The position numbers were made by a program, and so were the translations under genes. The notes under the pieces were generated by a model, which saw only the letters and a program-made list of their open reading frames with translations, had not been told where the DNA came from and did not search any database. Shown piece by piece: positions 46,900 through 57,572 of a stretch of DNA of 64,000 bases; within the stretch, counting starts at the first letter, position 1; the number at the start of each line of letters is the position of its first letter. The stretch lies in contig SAUG01000057.1 in NCBI GenBank assembly GCA_011316305.1, positions 62,001 through 126,000 on the forward strand, written 5' to 3'. Source of the DNA: Rusavskia elegans (Eukaryota > Ascomycota > Lecanoromycetes > Teloschistales > Teloschistaceae).

Positions 46900-48056
46900 G
46901 GCACAGATCCTTGAGCGCGTCTTCAGTCGAGCGAGAGAAACGGTGCAAGCAGCACGTGCACCCAATGGTGTCCTGCTCTCTTTCTCAGATGAGACGACCC
47001 GGTCTCATCTCGACCGTCCAGACTCATACGATGGGAGTGTCTCTTTACAGGTATCTAGATATCAAGATGCATGAGGCAATTAAGGAACGAAGATACAATC
47101 AAATCACAGTCGTTGGTAGTTACGCTCGATGTCCTCCGTCTAGAATCTTCTCAGGTGAGAAGGTGGACAAGCCATTCAATTGGCAACGCCCCACGGCATT
47201 GATTATTGGAGACGAGCTCCTCATCCAGTGCTCTCCGGGATATGATCATGTCGAACACTATGCTGAGCTTATTGCCACTTATCTTGGCCTTCAACAAAGA
47301 TCTGGCTGCCACTTATTGACTCGACCTGCAGACGTCGCATTCATTCCAGCATCATGTTCGGACACCCAAAGAGCGTTGCGGGCTTCGAACCTTCAAGAGC
47401 TACCTCCTCATATCGATACGGTCGTTCTCGGTCTTGTGCATCGGCTGAACAGACTCAGTGGAGCCGCTGAGTGGCAAGGAAACGGATGCTTTGGATGGGT
47501 AACACGCCGCTTCAATAATCGACTGGTAGCGTTTGTGGGGTTCCGTCCTTCATTCTGGGGTGACATCTCCGGAGAAATTGTGCATTACCTCGCCTCAATT
47601 CGACGTGTCCGCGAAGTCCTATATTTTGGCAAGCTAGGTAGCGTTAAGAAGGGAGTAAGGCCAAATACTTCGCTAGCAACAGGAAATCGGTCTTATGTCA
47701 ACGGCCTACTGGTAGAGTGGCCGAACGTTCTCGAAACTCCAGTTCAACTCCTTGTTTCAAAGTATACGATCGTTGGACAGCACGTCACTCTTGGGAGTGT
47801 GCTGCACGAAAGCAAACAATGGCTTGGCGAGCTTCCTGCATCAGTGGAGTTCGTGGACCCAGAGATTGGAACCATGGCACAAGCGGCGGTCAGAAGTTCG
47901 ATCCGCTTTGGATACCTGCATATCATCTCGGACAATGTAGCAGAAAAGTATCTGGAAGATCTATCAAATGAAAGAGAAGGAAGCGTACTTTCGGGAAGGT
48001 CACGACTATACAATGTAGTTCAGGATGTACTGCTCTATCATCTCTCTCGACCCTAA
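46900..48056 (+). CDS. Nucleoside phosphorylase-like protein (PNP_UDP type), 5' frame break
   Basis: An open frame of about 330 residues ends at 48,056. It has the hallmarks of the nucleoside phosphorylase superfamily: G-K-L-G near the centre, A-T-G-N-R-S after it, then V-D-P-E-I-G-T-M-A-Q-A-A with a typical I-S-D-N close to the C-terminus. The upstream 150 bases (46,910-47,065) code better in a different frame (V-F-S-R-A-R-E-T-V), switching near 47,070. A one-base indel there would join the two, so the gene is either frameshifted or has a small intron that I cannot place. No start codon is supported. The family cleaves nucleosides to base plus sugar phosphate, and fungal members also occur in NLR-like proteins. 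It lies divergent to the dCTP deaminase-like relic. Confidence 0.6.
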
Positions 48057-48068
48057 TCGCGGCTAGCA

Positions 48069-48413
48069 GATGTCACACAAAGGTTTTGATACGTTGGGAT
48101 CCCGTTCCGTATCGCGGCTCTTCCCAAGGTCACTAATGCACACACCAGTCCTTGCTCTATTGGGTACATTGAACATGTATCAAAAGCATTGGCGGATACG
48201 GTCAACTTCGACCAGCAAGACTTTATAGCAATGACGTCTGCGAATAGGGTCAATGAGGTGAGATATTTGTTACAGGTGGTCGAATACGCGAACCGCGACC
48301 CTGCGCTGATTCATTATCTCCGGCTTAGCTACACTAAGCGATTTCGCGACAAACGCACGGACCTGTTCGGAAAGTACAGCACACTCGGACCGGTTGTGCG
48401 CATGATCGCATGA
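48069..48413 (+). pseudogene. Helical hypothetical protein fragment, frame-disrupted
   Basis: A clear coding frame runs from about 48,094 to 48,413, with S-I-G-Y-I-E-H-V, then D-F-I-A-M-T-S-A-N-R-V-N-E-V-R-Y and a Tyr/Arg/Leu-rich end. It has no usable ATG. An ATG at 48,069 lies in another frame, and a single indel near 48,093 would join them. No family recognised. It follows the phosphorylase-like gene by 12 bases on the same strand, so it may have been its C-terminal part. Confidence 0.4.
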
Positions 48414-48576
48414 TGGAGGAATGAGTAAGCCGCGAAAGTATCCAACAATAGCATTCAGGATTAGGCTGCCACCCTTAAGAAGTCGACAATTCAGGAGTAT
48501 TCTGAGCTCCAGATCACAAAGGCACATACGTTCTTGTTCACTACACCAAGGGGTTCACGATTATTGAAGTGCAGTT
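48414..48576. other. Short intergenic spacer
   Basis: Unmutated DNA, nothing recognised. Confidence 0.4.
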
Positions 48577-49588
48577 ATGGTTGTTTTCCCCCCTCACTGC
48601 GTCCCTCGTGTGCTCAATGCCTACCCCAATGTGCCGATTGATAATTCAGTCTGCACTGCTATCACCCACGATTACAACGTTGGGTCCTTTGCCCGATTCC
48701 AAAATCCGACCTCTGTGATCACTATCCACGACCGGCCTGACTTTTATTCCTTGTCGCATTTGGAGATTAGGCAGAGGCTTGACGCAGAAAATCAAAGAAG
48801 CGAGATAGTTATCATCGACCAAGATACCGCGGCTAACCATGCTGTATGGTTCGTGCTTCCCACATATATGTTTTCAAAACTAGTGGCTGGTATTAAGCTA
48901 AATTACTTCATCTAGGTTCGTACTTTCCACGGCGGAGAGTGAAGACTATACGGATCTGGAAAAGGGCACTCCTGATCCTCCCAAGGAATACCCAGGAGAG
49001 CCCACACTGTGGAAGGTTCACATCTTGACTCAGCATCTACCGCTAGAGTACGACTTCCTCGAAGGCGGGGGCAAGCCAATATGGGAGGACGTCAAAGAAC
49101 CGTACGATCCACACGATCCGCAGATTCCGCCTGTGTCCATGGGCATCGATTTCAGCAAGAAAGAAGAAGCGATGACCAATGCGTGGTACGCTGAAGTGGG
49201 TATCGAGGCTGGGCCCGGTGAATACGAGATTAGCGATGATCCTGCTGCTAGACAACAGCCCCAGTGGATCCCTACCCCACCTTACGTGGTGCGCTTGACC
49301 GAGGAGGCAGCGAGAGGGGCTGGACTTCTTACTCAATGGGATGTGTGGCGGAAACCATTGCCGGCCAAGGATGAGAGCGTGAGATTCGATGTCTACTACG
49401 ACTGGGACAGTCCCAAATGGGCTTGGGATGGCACAGTACGTAGACATCGACCCGTCACGCAGCTTCTCGGAGGCACCAATGCAGCGAGCTGTGGAGTGCT
49501 GGCAATGCATCGACAGTGGGAGGGTGATCTACCGCCACTGCTCGTTGGCGGTCTGAGGCTAAACCAAAGTCTGCATACGACTTCTTAA
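48577..49588 (+). CDS. Two-exon hypothetical protein
   Basis: ATG at 48,577. Exon 1 runs to 48,847 and a 67-bp GT-AG intron (48,848-48,914, with 'gctaaat' near its 3' end) joins a Trp codon to F-V-L-S-T-A-E-S-E-D-Y in exon 2. The product is acidic, Pro/Trp-rich (W-x-V-H-I-L-T-Q-H-L-P-L-E-Y-D-F-L-E-G), with no signal peptide or membrane segment and no family I recognise. After about 49,440 the reading is less convincing: another frame looks equally coding there, and a further coding-like stretch in a third frame runs from 49,600 to 49,860. The 3' part is therefore probably frameshifted, or split by introns. Confidence 0.5.
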
Positions 49589-51207
49589 CGAGCTTCCAGT
49601 GCCGTAGCGGATCTCCGAAGTCCATGACGAGGACTTCAGGCGTCTGTCAGCGCTACCACGGTCTCTCATTGGTTACACATCGATCGAAGTCACTGACTCC
49701 TCGGTACCTTATTCTGAAGCTGTGGAAGATGTGGGAGCCCAAGAAGTTCGAAACCCAAGCAATGCCGACCATTCACAACCTCTGGAAGGGCGAAGGAAGA
49801 AAAAATCTCCCTCGTTCTCGGTTCTATCCATTTCTGTGCTTGCGATTTTCCATTGTTGACGCGATTTTCATGGCGCTGGTAGGAAGATTCCGAGGTCGAC
49901 AAAAGCCTAGCCGTCAAGGAGAACGTCGGTGGTGTGCAAACTCCGACTTTTGCTTTCACTTCTTCTCGGCGTCACTTCTCCCTTGACTAAGCTCCGACGA
50001 TCATATGTATGAAGATTCTCGATGCCAGAATTAACGCATGAGAGCTGTTGAACCTTTGGCCGTAATGTGACCCATGAGGGAGCTGTTGTCGTATGTCAAT
50101 CCCGTCGACCCGTGTGCCAAACCTACGATGAAAACAAGGGAAAATCCCTCATGTCTGATCTGTCCTACACGGTAAGCGCCGACGCTGACCTCGTACTAAG
50201 ATTGCAATGCAGCGTACTCACCATGGCACTCTCGGAATGCAATCCTGCAAGATGTGATAGCAAGGTATGCTTGATTTTTTCAATGCCGTGCGAGCTGAAA
50301 TTACTAGATCCCACCCAAAAGCTAGCCTAAGAAGGGTACAGGATGCGAGGATCACCAACAAGGAGGAGACTGCGTGGTTTTCACCCCGCGTGGAAGGATT
50401 ATTGTTAACCCACGCGGAAGGATCACAGAAATGTTCCGAAGGAATGGCACTAAGCGTATTCGACTCCGAGAAGACTCGCTGTCCTTGGCCATTGCATTAG
50501 GCCGCCTTGGAAGCACGCGAAGGATCAACGGCTTGCTCAGCTGCAGCTCAGCTGCAATGTCGGGAGACGTAAAGCGGAGGATTCAATTCTCCGAGCGGCT
50601 CGCACGTGGGTGCAGGGTTTGGATTTAACCCACGAGATTCTCAAATGAGTCAGGTTGGCGGGATGGCTAGTTTCAAATACCTGCAAGCACTGACTCCGGT
50701 GGAAGATGGAGCTTTGACTCGGGGTGCTCGAATGGTAGGAGCCAGATCTCTCTGACAACTAGCCAGTCAACTCTTCGTTGCAATATCCATGCAAAGCTCT
50801 GCGCTCTGAGCCTCTTCGCGGACAGTGTGCGAGGGTTACGACGCAATTGACAGTCGTGAACTGGCTCGAAATCTCTTGTCATCGACAATTAATAATATCT
50901 CTTGTGTCCGCTCACATTAAGGAAGGCGATCACTTTGTAAGTGCCAGGTCTAAGCTGAGTGACTTACCCTTCTTCGGGCCGATGCTACGCAACGAATATG
51001 GGCTCTCTTGATCTACTATTTGTCAAAGTGAACCTTGGCAGGATGCAGGTTTTGGTTTTGGCACGCATCCTTGCCTAGCCATTTGAACTGCACAGCCAAG
51101 TCTGACAAGAAGCAATATCATTTGCCTAACTAGGTGCATCACAAAGGGGCCTGGCAGTTGACACACCATATGCTACCACGCCGAGAATAAGTTCGATCCT
51201 TAACCTT
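49589..51207. other. Intergenic / decayed coding DNA
   Basis: 49,600-49,860 is a probable frame-shifted extension of the preceding gene (E-V-H-D-E-D-F-R-R-L-S-A-L-P). Beyond that only short frames overlap on both strands and none has a recognisable motif. Composition is normal. Confidence 0.4.
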
Positions 51208-51681
51208 ATTAACAAGGGTCTTGCTATCCGCACAAGCATGCGGGTCTGCGCGCACACGCATTTGAGTCATAGACGCGCGACGATACCTGATGCAGCGTAG
51301 GCTTCACGCCTAATCCTGCGGTAGCCTTTACGACGCCGCCGGTACCGCTCTCTTACCGCTATTTGACACTTCTGACCCCGCACTGGATTCGACTTAAGAT
51401 CCCTCTTCTTTAACCACCTACTTTCGTCCTACACTACACAACCACAAATCGTATATAGCACTCAATACATAGCTTCAAAATTCCTACATATAGCAGCTTA
51501 TATGTCGCATGCAGGATCCCTGTACAGCTAATATGGCTTTCCCGCATTATTGTGGTCCTAGGTACTTGCCGCGCGGTGGTGTCGTCACTGTGGATCAAGT
51601 ACCTCTGCCCCGGCGTCTATGACTCAAATGCGTGTGCGCGCAGACCCGCATGCTTGTGCGGATAGCAAGACCCATTAACAA
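51208..51681. mobile_element. Non-autonomous TIR transposon with 61-bp perfect arms and 8-bp duplication
   Basis: Arms 51,216-51,276 and 51,613-51,673 are exact reverse complements (left arm begins 'gggtcttgctatccgcacaa', ends 'gagtcatagacgc'), enclosing 336 bases. The octamer attaacaa lies immediately outside both arms (51,208-51,215 and 51,674-51,681). Eight-base duplications point to the hAT superfamily, though the outer bases are not the commonest hAT end. There is no transposase frame inside. No RIP signature is seen and the arms are identical, so the insertion is recent or single-copy. Confidence 0.85.
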
Positions 51682-52531
51682 TTGGGCAGTCGTAGGAACG
51701 AGGTTTGCGGAAACATCTCCGACAGCCAACTCTTTCGGAGTAGTTTAAATGTCGCTCTCGAGCTACTGCATTAGCAACCAAAGTCTTGGTTCGCACAAAG
51801 TACACCTACACCCTCTTCCAAGGTGCCGCTTGGCATGGTAATTCCGTAACCTCGACTCATCCTTGGTATCCAGCGACTTCGAAATGAACGTATGTTGGCA
51901 AAGCAGTCAAGACAGAACCGTAATTTGTAATGAAACCGAATGGAAGCTGTGGTTTCCATCAAGCGGAAGGATCCCTGGAGGTTGATCAACAGCTATTGAT
52001 GGAATGACCCAACGGCGGCGGCGTCCAAAATTCATGGCGGAATGAGAATCCATCCCTCAATCCTTCAGTGGCGGCTGCGCACAGCTCAGAGAAGATGGTG
52101 GTCACGAGCACTCCAGGCTATCCTAAATCGTGTCTTAGCAGGAATCACCGAGCCGGAGCTGACCTCATGCTTTTACATGATGCTGACCTGGTAGGACCGA
52201 AATCTGCGCAGGGTCTACATATGGACTAGACTGGTCAACGCTGAGCCGTAAGGATGGGCACACCGGATTTGCTTGAGTCGTTCCTGCACCTCAATTGCAC
52301 CAGGATTTCCTGGACTTGGATAGTGCTCGGAGTGCTCGGAGTGCTCTGCAGGCCCACGGTCAGGTTTTTGCTGCATGAATGCTCACGATCTTCCTTCGTA
52401 GGATTGAACGAGCCGTTGATGCATGCAGGTATGCAGTGTGATCAACCACCTCCTAGGTCTAGACCTCATGACCTGATCCAACCACTTGGGCTCAAGTTTC
52501 TATGCCTCACCAGAATACGACTTCTTGTGGG
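51682..52531. other. Intergenic, unmutated
   Basis: No supported gene. A 9-bp tandem repeat, gtgctcgga, occurs nearly three times at about 52,323-52,348. A 94-codon frame at 52,254-52,538 is Cys/Leu-rich but has no start context or motif that supports it. Confidence 0.4.
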
Positions 52532-52539
52532 AATATAAG
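52532..52539 (+). promoter_or_regulatory. TATA-like element of the secreted-protein gene
   Basis: 'aatataag' about 122 bases before the ATG at 52,662, followed by a C/T-rich leader ('tttcggtctctctttcta'), an arrangement common in fungal promoters. Position and sequence are suggestive only. Confidence 0.3.
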
Positions 52540-52661
52540 AATGGCGATACCTGTGAGTTCATATAGCAATAGCACCCAGTCTTTCACGACCAGATCTTTC
52601 GGTCTCTCTTTCTAACCAGGTTCTTCCACGTTGGTCATTCGTTGTCACACTACCGCACAAC

Positions 52662-53697
52662 ATGTACCCATCCACAACCAAGCTTCTCCTTGCAGCTTTA
52701 TGTTTCTACTCCCACCTTGGCTATGTCTTCGCAGCTCCCGTCGCAGTTGAAGAAGTCGTCAAAGTCCTTCAAGTACGACAGGATGATGAGAACGGCGATG
52801 ACGAAAACGGTTCCATCGCGAGTCCAATCAGAAATGGTTCGTTCTCAACCTTGACTGTTTCACAGAACCTTCGTTTTATGCTTGAGACTAACATGTGTCC
52901 ATATAGCTTACGACTACTCGTCCCACTTCATCAATGATTTTTCCGCCACGTGGTATACCATCAAGCCCACAGGGGCCGGTCCGTCTCTTACATCTGGCTC
53001 TTATCAAATCTATGCGACTCTCCCTCCTCGCTCTCCCAAGCCTACACCTCCTGTGGCCATTCAGGCCGTTCAAGGCGCAGCCTTCAATGTAGACCATGTC
53101 TTGGAGCTGCAGGTGGTTGTCCGATGGGTCAATAAAGAGAATCCGAACCCGTAAGTCTGATCTGTCTCTCTGTGGCAGTCATCGCAGTCGAACTAGTACC
53201 CTACTAATCTCGTTCATTATAGGGGCGTGATCCCAGACGCTTCGTGGAATGCTCTACGAGACCAAGTCACGAACATGGTGTCTGCAGTGTAGGTGCCAAA
53301 AATCCTCTTCACAAACAGAAACAATGCTGATCCTGGTGTATCCGCTTTCAGTCGCCCACTGCGCACAGCCATCGCCTCCCAGCTTGCTGACCCTAGGAAC
53401 CTCGGCGGCATCCCTTCCTCCGCGAATGGTAGCAAGCAAGGTGCCTTCAGACAGGCCTTGAACGGCGCAATCTTCACGTCTAGCAAGCCCAAGTACCTCG
53501 TCAACGGTAATCGGAATTACCTGATCGACCGCCGGGGTGGCATTATCCCGGTCATCGGTAATGTTGGCAATGCACTGGGCCTTGCAGGAACCGGAGGCCA
53601 AGCGAATAACGTTGCGTCGGCGATTTCCAGTGCTTGGGTTCCTTTTGCTACAATGATCTACGATTCGGCGACTAATCTTCTTGTTGGCGGCACCTAA
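52662..53697 (+). pseudogene. Secreted protein of unknown function, one in-frame stop
   Basis: Exons 52,662-52,836, 52,907-53,150 and 53,223-53,697 fit in phase (894 coding bases). Introns of 70 and 72 bp have GT-AG ends and a 'ctactaat' branch site in the second. The first 25 residues form a signal peptide (T-K-L-L-L-A-A-L-C-F, cleavage likely near V-F-A/A-P). A short Asp/Glu/Asn-rich linker follows, then a domain with D-H-V-L-E-L-Q-V-V-V and, in exon 3, a Gly/Asn-rich region. A single TAG at 53,290-53,292 stops the frame after exon 3 begins. It is one C-to-T step from CAG, and the frame is clean on both sides. The gene is a probable recent pseudogene, or uses an unseen splice. No family recognised. 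Confidence 0.65.
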
Positions 53698-54231
53698 CCA
53701 GTATCAAGGAGCGTTGGCAGATAGGAGGGTGAGGTATTCGCTGCGTTGCCATGGCGGTTGGACAACTCTCTGCTCATTTCTTGTGATTTGGTATCGCTAT
53801 GCAGAGAATGGGCTTGGATGGGGGAGGCTGGTAAGAAGACTCTACGCGTAGACACATTCCTTAGCTATGATCAAACAACCGCCGTTACGGAACATGCAGA
53901 AAAGGCTTTGTCTTCACATCGTGCTTCGTAGTCTAGTTGCTTGGAAAATGAGACCTCAAAATAATGATGACTTTTTGCCTGAATCTCGCAATGGTATTTC
54001 GTCTCGCAGACTTTTTCATTTTATTCTCGCCCTTCGGCAAAACCCGCCCTCGACCTCATTTGAGTTTGGGGAATTTTGTGCTGAAAATTCGCAGCAATGT
54101 ACTTCTGTATATACTGTAGTGACCTATCCGGTTCTCGACTGTTATCATCATGTCGTTTGGACGCAAGGGTGTTGCGGAGTTGTCGTCGTAGGTGCATCGG
54201 TCATCAAAGTTGCCGCGGTTTGGACCAATCA
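53698..54231. other. 3' flank of the secreted-protein gene
   Basis: Unmutated DNA. A 146-codon frame at 53,867-54,307 runs into the tandem repeat that follows and lacks recognisable features, so it is not accepted. Confidence 0.35.
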
Positions 54232-54345
54232 GATTTTTGTGGACAAAACTAAACTACTTTCGATTTTCGTGGACAAAACTAGACTCCTTTTGATTTTCGT
54301 GGACTAAGCTAAGCTGGTTTGGATTTCCGCGTTCAGGACTAAGCG
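54232..54345. repeat. Imperfect tandem repeat, period about 28-29 bp
   Basis: Three good copies and one poor copy of a unit beginning 'gattttcgtggacaaaacta', each ending in a T-run. Function unknown. Confidence 0.6.
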
Positions 54346-54540
54346 TTTCTGGACATCTGTAATCAGAGCTGAGCCTCTTGGGAGCTGCGAACACAACAAG
54401 GGGGTTCTTCGGTGCACATAGAGCGATCCAGCCCAGCAAATTTTCTTCCCTGACTTGGCTTCTCGAGTGTGGATGTTTCTGCTCGTCGTTGAATCAACTC
54501 AACCAAGTCTTTACATGCAAGCGATAGACGTTCATACATC

Positions 54541-54729
54541 ATGGCAAGTCATGATCAAAGAAAGAAGCGCGGAAGACCATCAAAGTACATCAGTGGCGCC
54601 GAGAAAGCACTCACTAATGCGACGCGCAAACGACAGAAGAGACAGCAAAAAGCCTGTGAGGAGCGTGAGGAACAACACGACAGTTTCTATCCAAGATATG
54701 CGTTGGTAACCAGCCCTGGATACCTTTGA
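54541..54729 (+). CDS. Small basic protein fragment with AT-hook-like motif
   Basis: A 62-codon frame with an ATG at 54,541. It contains K-K-R-G-R-P-S-K-Y, an AT-hook-like core, followed by Arg/Lys/Gln/Glu-rich text. Such R-G-R-P-x-K-Y starts occur at the N-terminus of some fungal Helitron-related and other DNA-binding proteins. Nothing downstream supports a full gene, so it may be a fragment. Confidence 0.3.
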   Translation: MASHDQRKKRGRPSKYISGAEKALTNATRKRQKRQQKACEEREEQHDSFYPRYALVTSPGYL

Positions 54730-56024
54730 TTGTTAGTGATACAAGCTACCGAGGGCGGCAGTATTTTCTATCTAGAGGGGCTGAATACCTTTGATCTATT
54801 GACCCTGAATACCTTACCTTTCTGGCGACCGAATTTGGAGAAACTTTGGCAACACGCTTGAGAGGTTGAAAGGATTTCTCGAACCCAATCTGATAGTCTT
54901 ATCAGTCCTAGTTACTGCGCTAGAATTATGATGTTTATCGGCCAATGCTGGTGAAAGCACCGCCAAGGCACCCAAAAATTCAGGGTCCAATCCCTCCAAA
55001 GTCGGCCCGAGTGCCAGCCATGAATCTATAGTCGTAAGTAGAGTTTTTGATAGTATATTAGTTAATTATATATAAGACTTTTCGACACGCAATTTGGCCG
55101 GAGCAAGTGCAAAGACATTATCAAGGTGCGCATCATCGATAGAAAAAGGCAGCGGCCATAGAATTGGCAGCGGCCGTGCAGGCATGGCCCAGGGTGTGTT
55201 GCAGTATTCTATCGAGCTAACCGTCCCCAATCATATCGACCAAGTTATCTCATATTTATTGATATATGATGACGGTTTATTATGTTAAGCGAATAGTGCT
55301 CAATATCAATATGTATGTCAAAATTGCAAAGGGATGAAAACCTATTGTAGTCGTAAGTATGAGTGGATATTGCAACCCTAACGAGAAAAGGTCAGCCAAG
55401 AACATGCCCAATCTCTCAAGTTCGAGACTTAAATTTTAATTTAATATTAGCGATTGTTCGTTTAAGGTCCCGAGTCGCAGTATTTTGCTATAGGTTAGCC
55501 TACAGTAGATGTAGTCAGTCCCCGCCAGAGCCACCGCACTGTGCCCGTATGGGAGCAAGCTGGGGAAGCCATGACCTAGGCATGGAACAGGGCGAAGGAG
55601 AAGACCATAAGGATAATTATAAAGAAAGAAGCTAGCGAGGTGAATTCATGGTGAGAGCGCAAGTCCTCGTCTGAATCAAACTCTACAAAGCAAATTTGGC
55701 AGGACCACGGGGACTGGCGATGTTCGGACATTCTGCGCAACTCCAATGGCGGCAAGTAATATAAGTATGTGGAGAAACAACGAAAATTATTCATGCACTC
55801 CAGGATAGCTTCCGCTCACTAGTGGATTCGCGGTTTCGATCTGCCGAACTGACTAGAGCGTATCTGGTTAACCGGAATGCGTTCAACGACAAAAGGTAGC
55901 CGTATTTTAACAGCTGCGAAAGCTACGGTTATCTACAATTGTCCCGATCAGACGACCACAGACATGCTAATCTCAAGAGAGCCCAGAAAAGGACACACTG
56001 ATCAGTAGTCCGGAAGAGCGCCTC
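54730..56024. other. Intergenic, partly AT-shifted
   Basis: No gene supported. Small AT-shifted patches (for example 55,040-55,080 and 55,430-55,470) suggest leaked RIP or old repeat scraps. Frames present overlap on both strands without motifs. Confidence 0.35.
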
Positions 56025-56558
56025 CTAGAGGTAGGTTGGACAGTTCAAGTGTCCACATTTTACTTCCGAACAAATGCCGTATAGAAACAGAGTTTGGCGG
56101 TTGCACTTGCAACATTTTGCTCTTCTCTCGCTTTGTACCCGTCTCCCTGTTCTTATTGCTTCTTGCTCTCTTGCCAGTCGTTTCTGCTTGATATTGTGCC
56201 AAAGTTGAAGGGTCTGCAGATCATCCGCGCTGCTCTTGGCTGGCTCAGGTGTGGAAGGCATCTCCTTGAGAGGCAACCATGTTTGTTTCCCTTCGGAAAT
56301 AGCCTCTGCGTATGCTTCCATGTCCCAGTCGTTGTTTTCCGGTGCGGTTGCTCGTGTTGGCGGTCTACTCTGACGACTCGTCTGGGAGATGATCGCGGAT
56401 GTCTCGCCACCGCTGCAGGCTGTGCGACGGTTGGTCTGTAGTGCCGCGACCTTAGTGGCGTACCGATAGACGGGTCGGGTCACGCAGAGACACATCGTCA
56501 CCAGCAGTACAAACGCCTTCGTTGATTCAGTCAGCCGCGTTTGTTCAATCTTGGACAT
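56025..56558 (-). CDS. Hypothetical protein, 177 aa, Cys-rich C-terminus
   Basis: ATG at 56,558, M-S-K-I-E-Q-T. A hydrophobic stretch at about residues 15-33 (A-F-V-L-L-V-T-M-C-L-C-V) could be a membrane anchor. The central region is Ser/Thr/Pro-rich then acidic, followed by a Lys/Arg/Glu-rich helix. The last 30 residues hold C-C-K-C and three more Cys plus one His, spaced like a small zinc-binding motif. Codon use is normal and the frame is uninterrupted. No family recognised. A 115-codon antisense frame over the same bases is taken as a shadow. Confidence 0.45.
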   Translation of the reverse strand: MSKIEQTRLTESTKAFVLLVTMCLCVTRPVYRYATKVAALQTNRRTACSGGETSAIISQTSRQSRPPTRATAPENNDWDMEAYAEAISEGKQTWLPLKEMPSTPEPAKSSADDLQTLQLWHNIKQKRLAREQEAIRTGRRVQSERRAKCCKCNRQTLFLYGICSEVKCGHLNCPTYL

Positions 56559-57532
56559 TGGTCATCTAACCAAGAGAAACAGAGTTTGAAGCTTTTCCAA
56601 GCTCCACCCCCCCACAAGAGCACCAAATGCGAACAAGGCCAGTACGAAATAACCGATGAAAATAGCCGAAGGGCGTGATCGCTTGGTTTTGGAAGAAAGG
56701 AAAATCCGTACGAATCCAAAACCGAAGATACCGTATTCCAAGAAACTAGCAGCGAAAAAAGCCCGGAAGCAAACAGAATTATTCTGGAGTCTATAACTCA
56801 GATCAGCGAATGTGATCCTATCTTCAGTGTCGATGGAAGTTGTACCTCGTGAAGAGGACTAACTCTGCAAGCGAAAGAAGCATACTACCAGCCGGAAGAG
56901 CCTGAGACCAGATTGCACTCGTCAAATAAGGGGAGCAGCACCAAAGTTGGATATTCTAACGCCGATCAGCTCCGAGGTCAAGAGAAGTCAATGAAGCGAG
57001 ATACCCGGGAGCAGGCCCAGAATTGAATGGACTGTGATCAATCAGCTCCAATGTAGTGAAAGTCTGATATGGCCGATATACCTGAAAGCCAAGTATGAAG
57101 ATTGAGGAGCAACGGAGGAGAATGCCAATGCCTAGACGATAGCCCTCGTTTTCTGACTTGGATCAGTCATTTTTCAACAGAAAAATCACAAGTCAAGAAA
57201 TATACCATTGTCATCAGGTTGAACCTCGTTCAAGACGACAAGTACGAGGTTAGAAACGCAAGCAAGTCCGCATGTACTGAGAAGGAGGCGGTGCTTAGAC
57301 ATGCTGTGTTCATGTCGCCAGTGGTTGTGGAGGACAAGACAAAGCCATCCAAGTGCAAAAAAGAGAAGAGCTGGAAAAAGGCAACGCTGCACGATCCGTA
57401 AGGCTTCCATGAGGCTGGTTGACTAATGCGTGGTCAATATGCGAGGCGACAAGGCAAACATGCATCCTGGCATGCGGTCCGTTATATTCAGCAACCTGGC
57501 GGACTTTTACCTGCACGACCTTGCTGGTGAAT
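56559..57532. other. Intergenic, unmutated
   Basis: Short frames on both strands (for example 57,102-57,401 plus and 57,186-57,410 minus) overlap each other and carry no motif. Nothing else recognised. Confidence 0.35.
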
Positions 57533-57572
57533 TGCTCCCCGTGAGTTGTTCCCGGGGAGCGCGGCTCCCGCC
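57533..57572. repeat. Two adjacent GC-rich hairpins
   Basis: 'gctcccc' pairs with 'ggggagc' across about 12 bases, and the second arm also starts a second palindrome, 'gggagcgcggctccc'. Together they can form alternative stem-loops. No T-run follows. They lie just before a short AT-shifted tract that starts at about 57,640. Confidence 0.5.
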
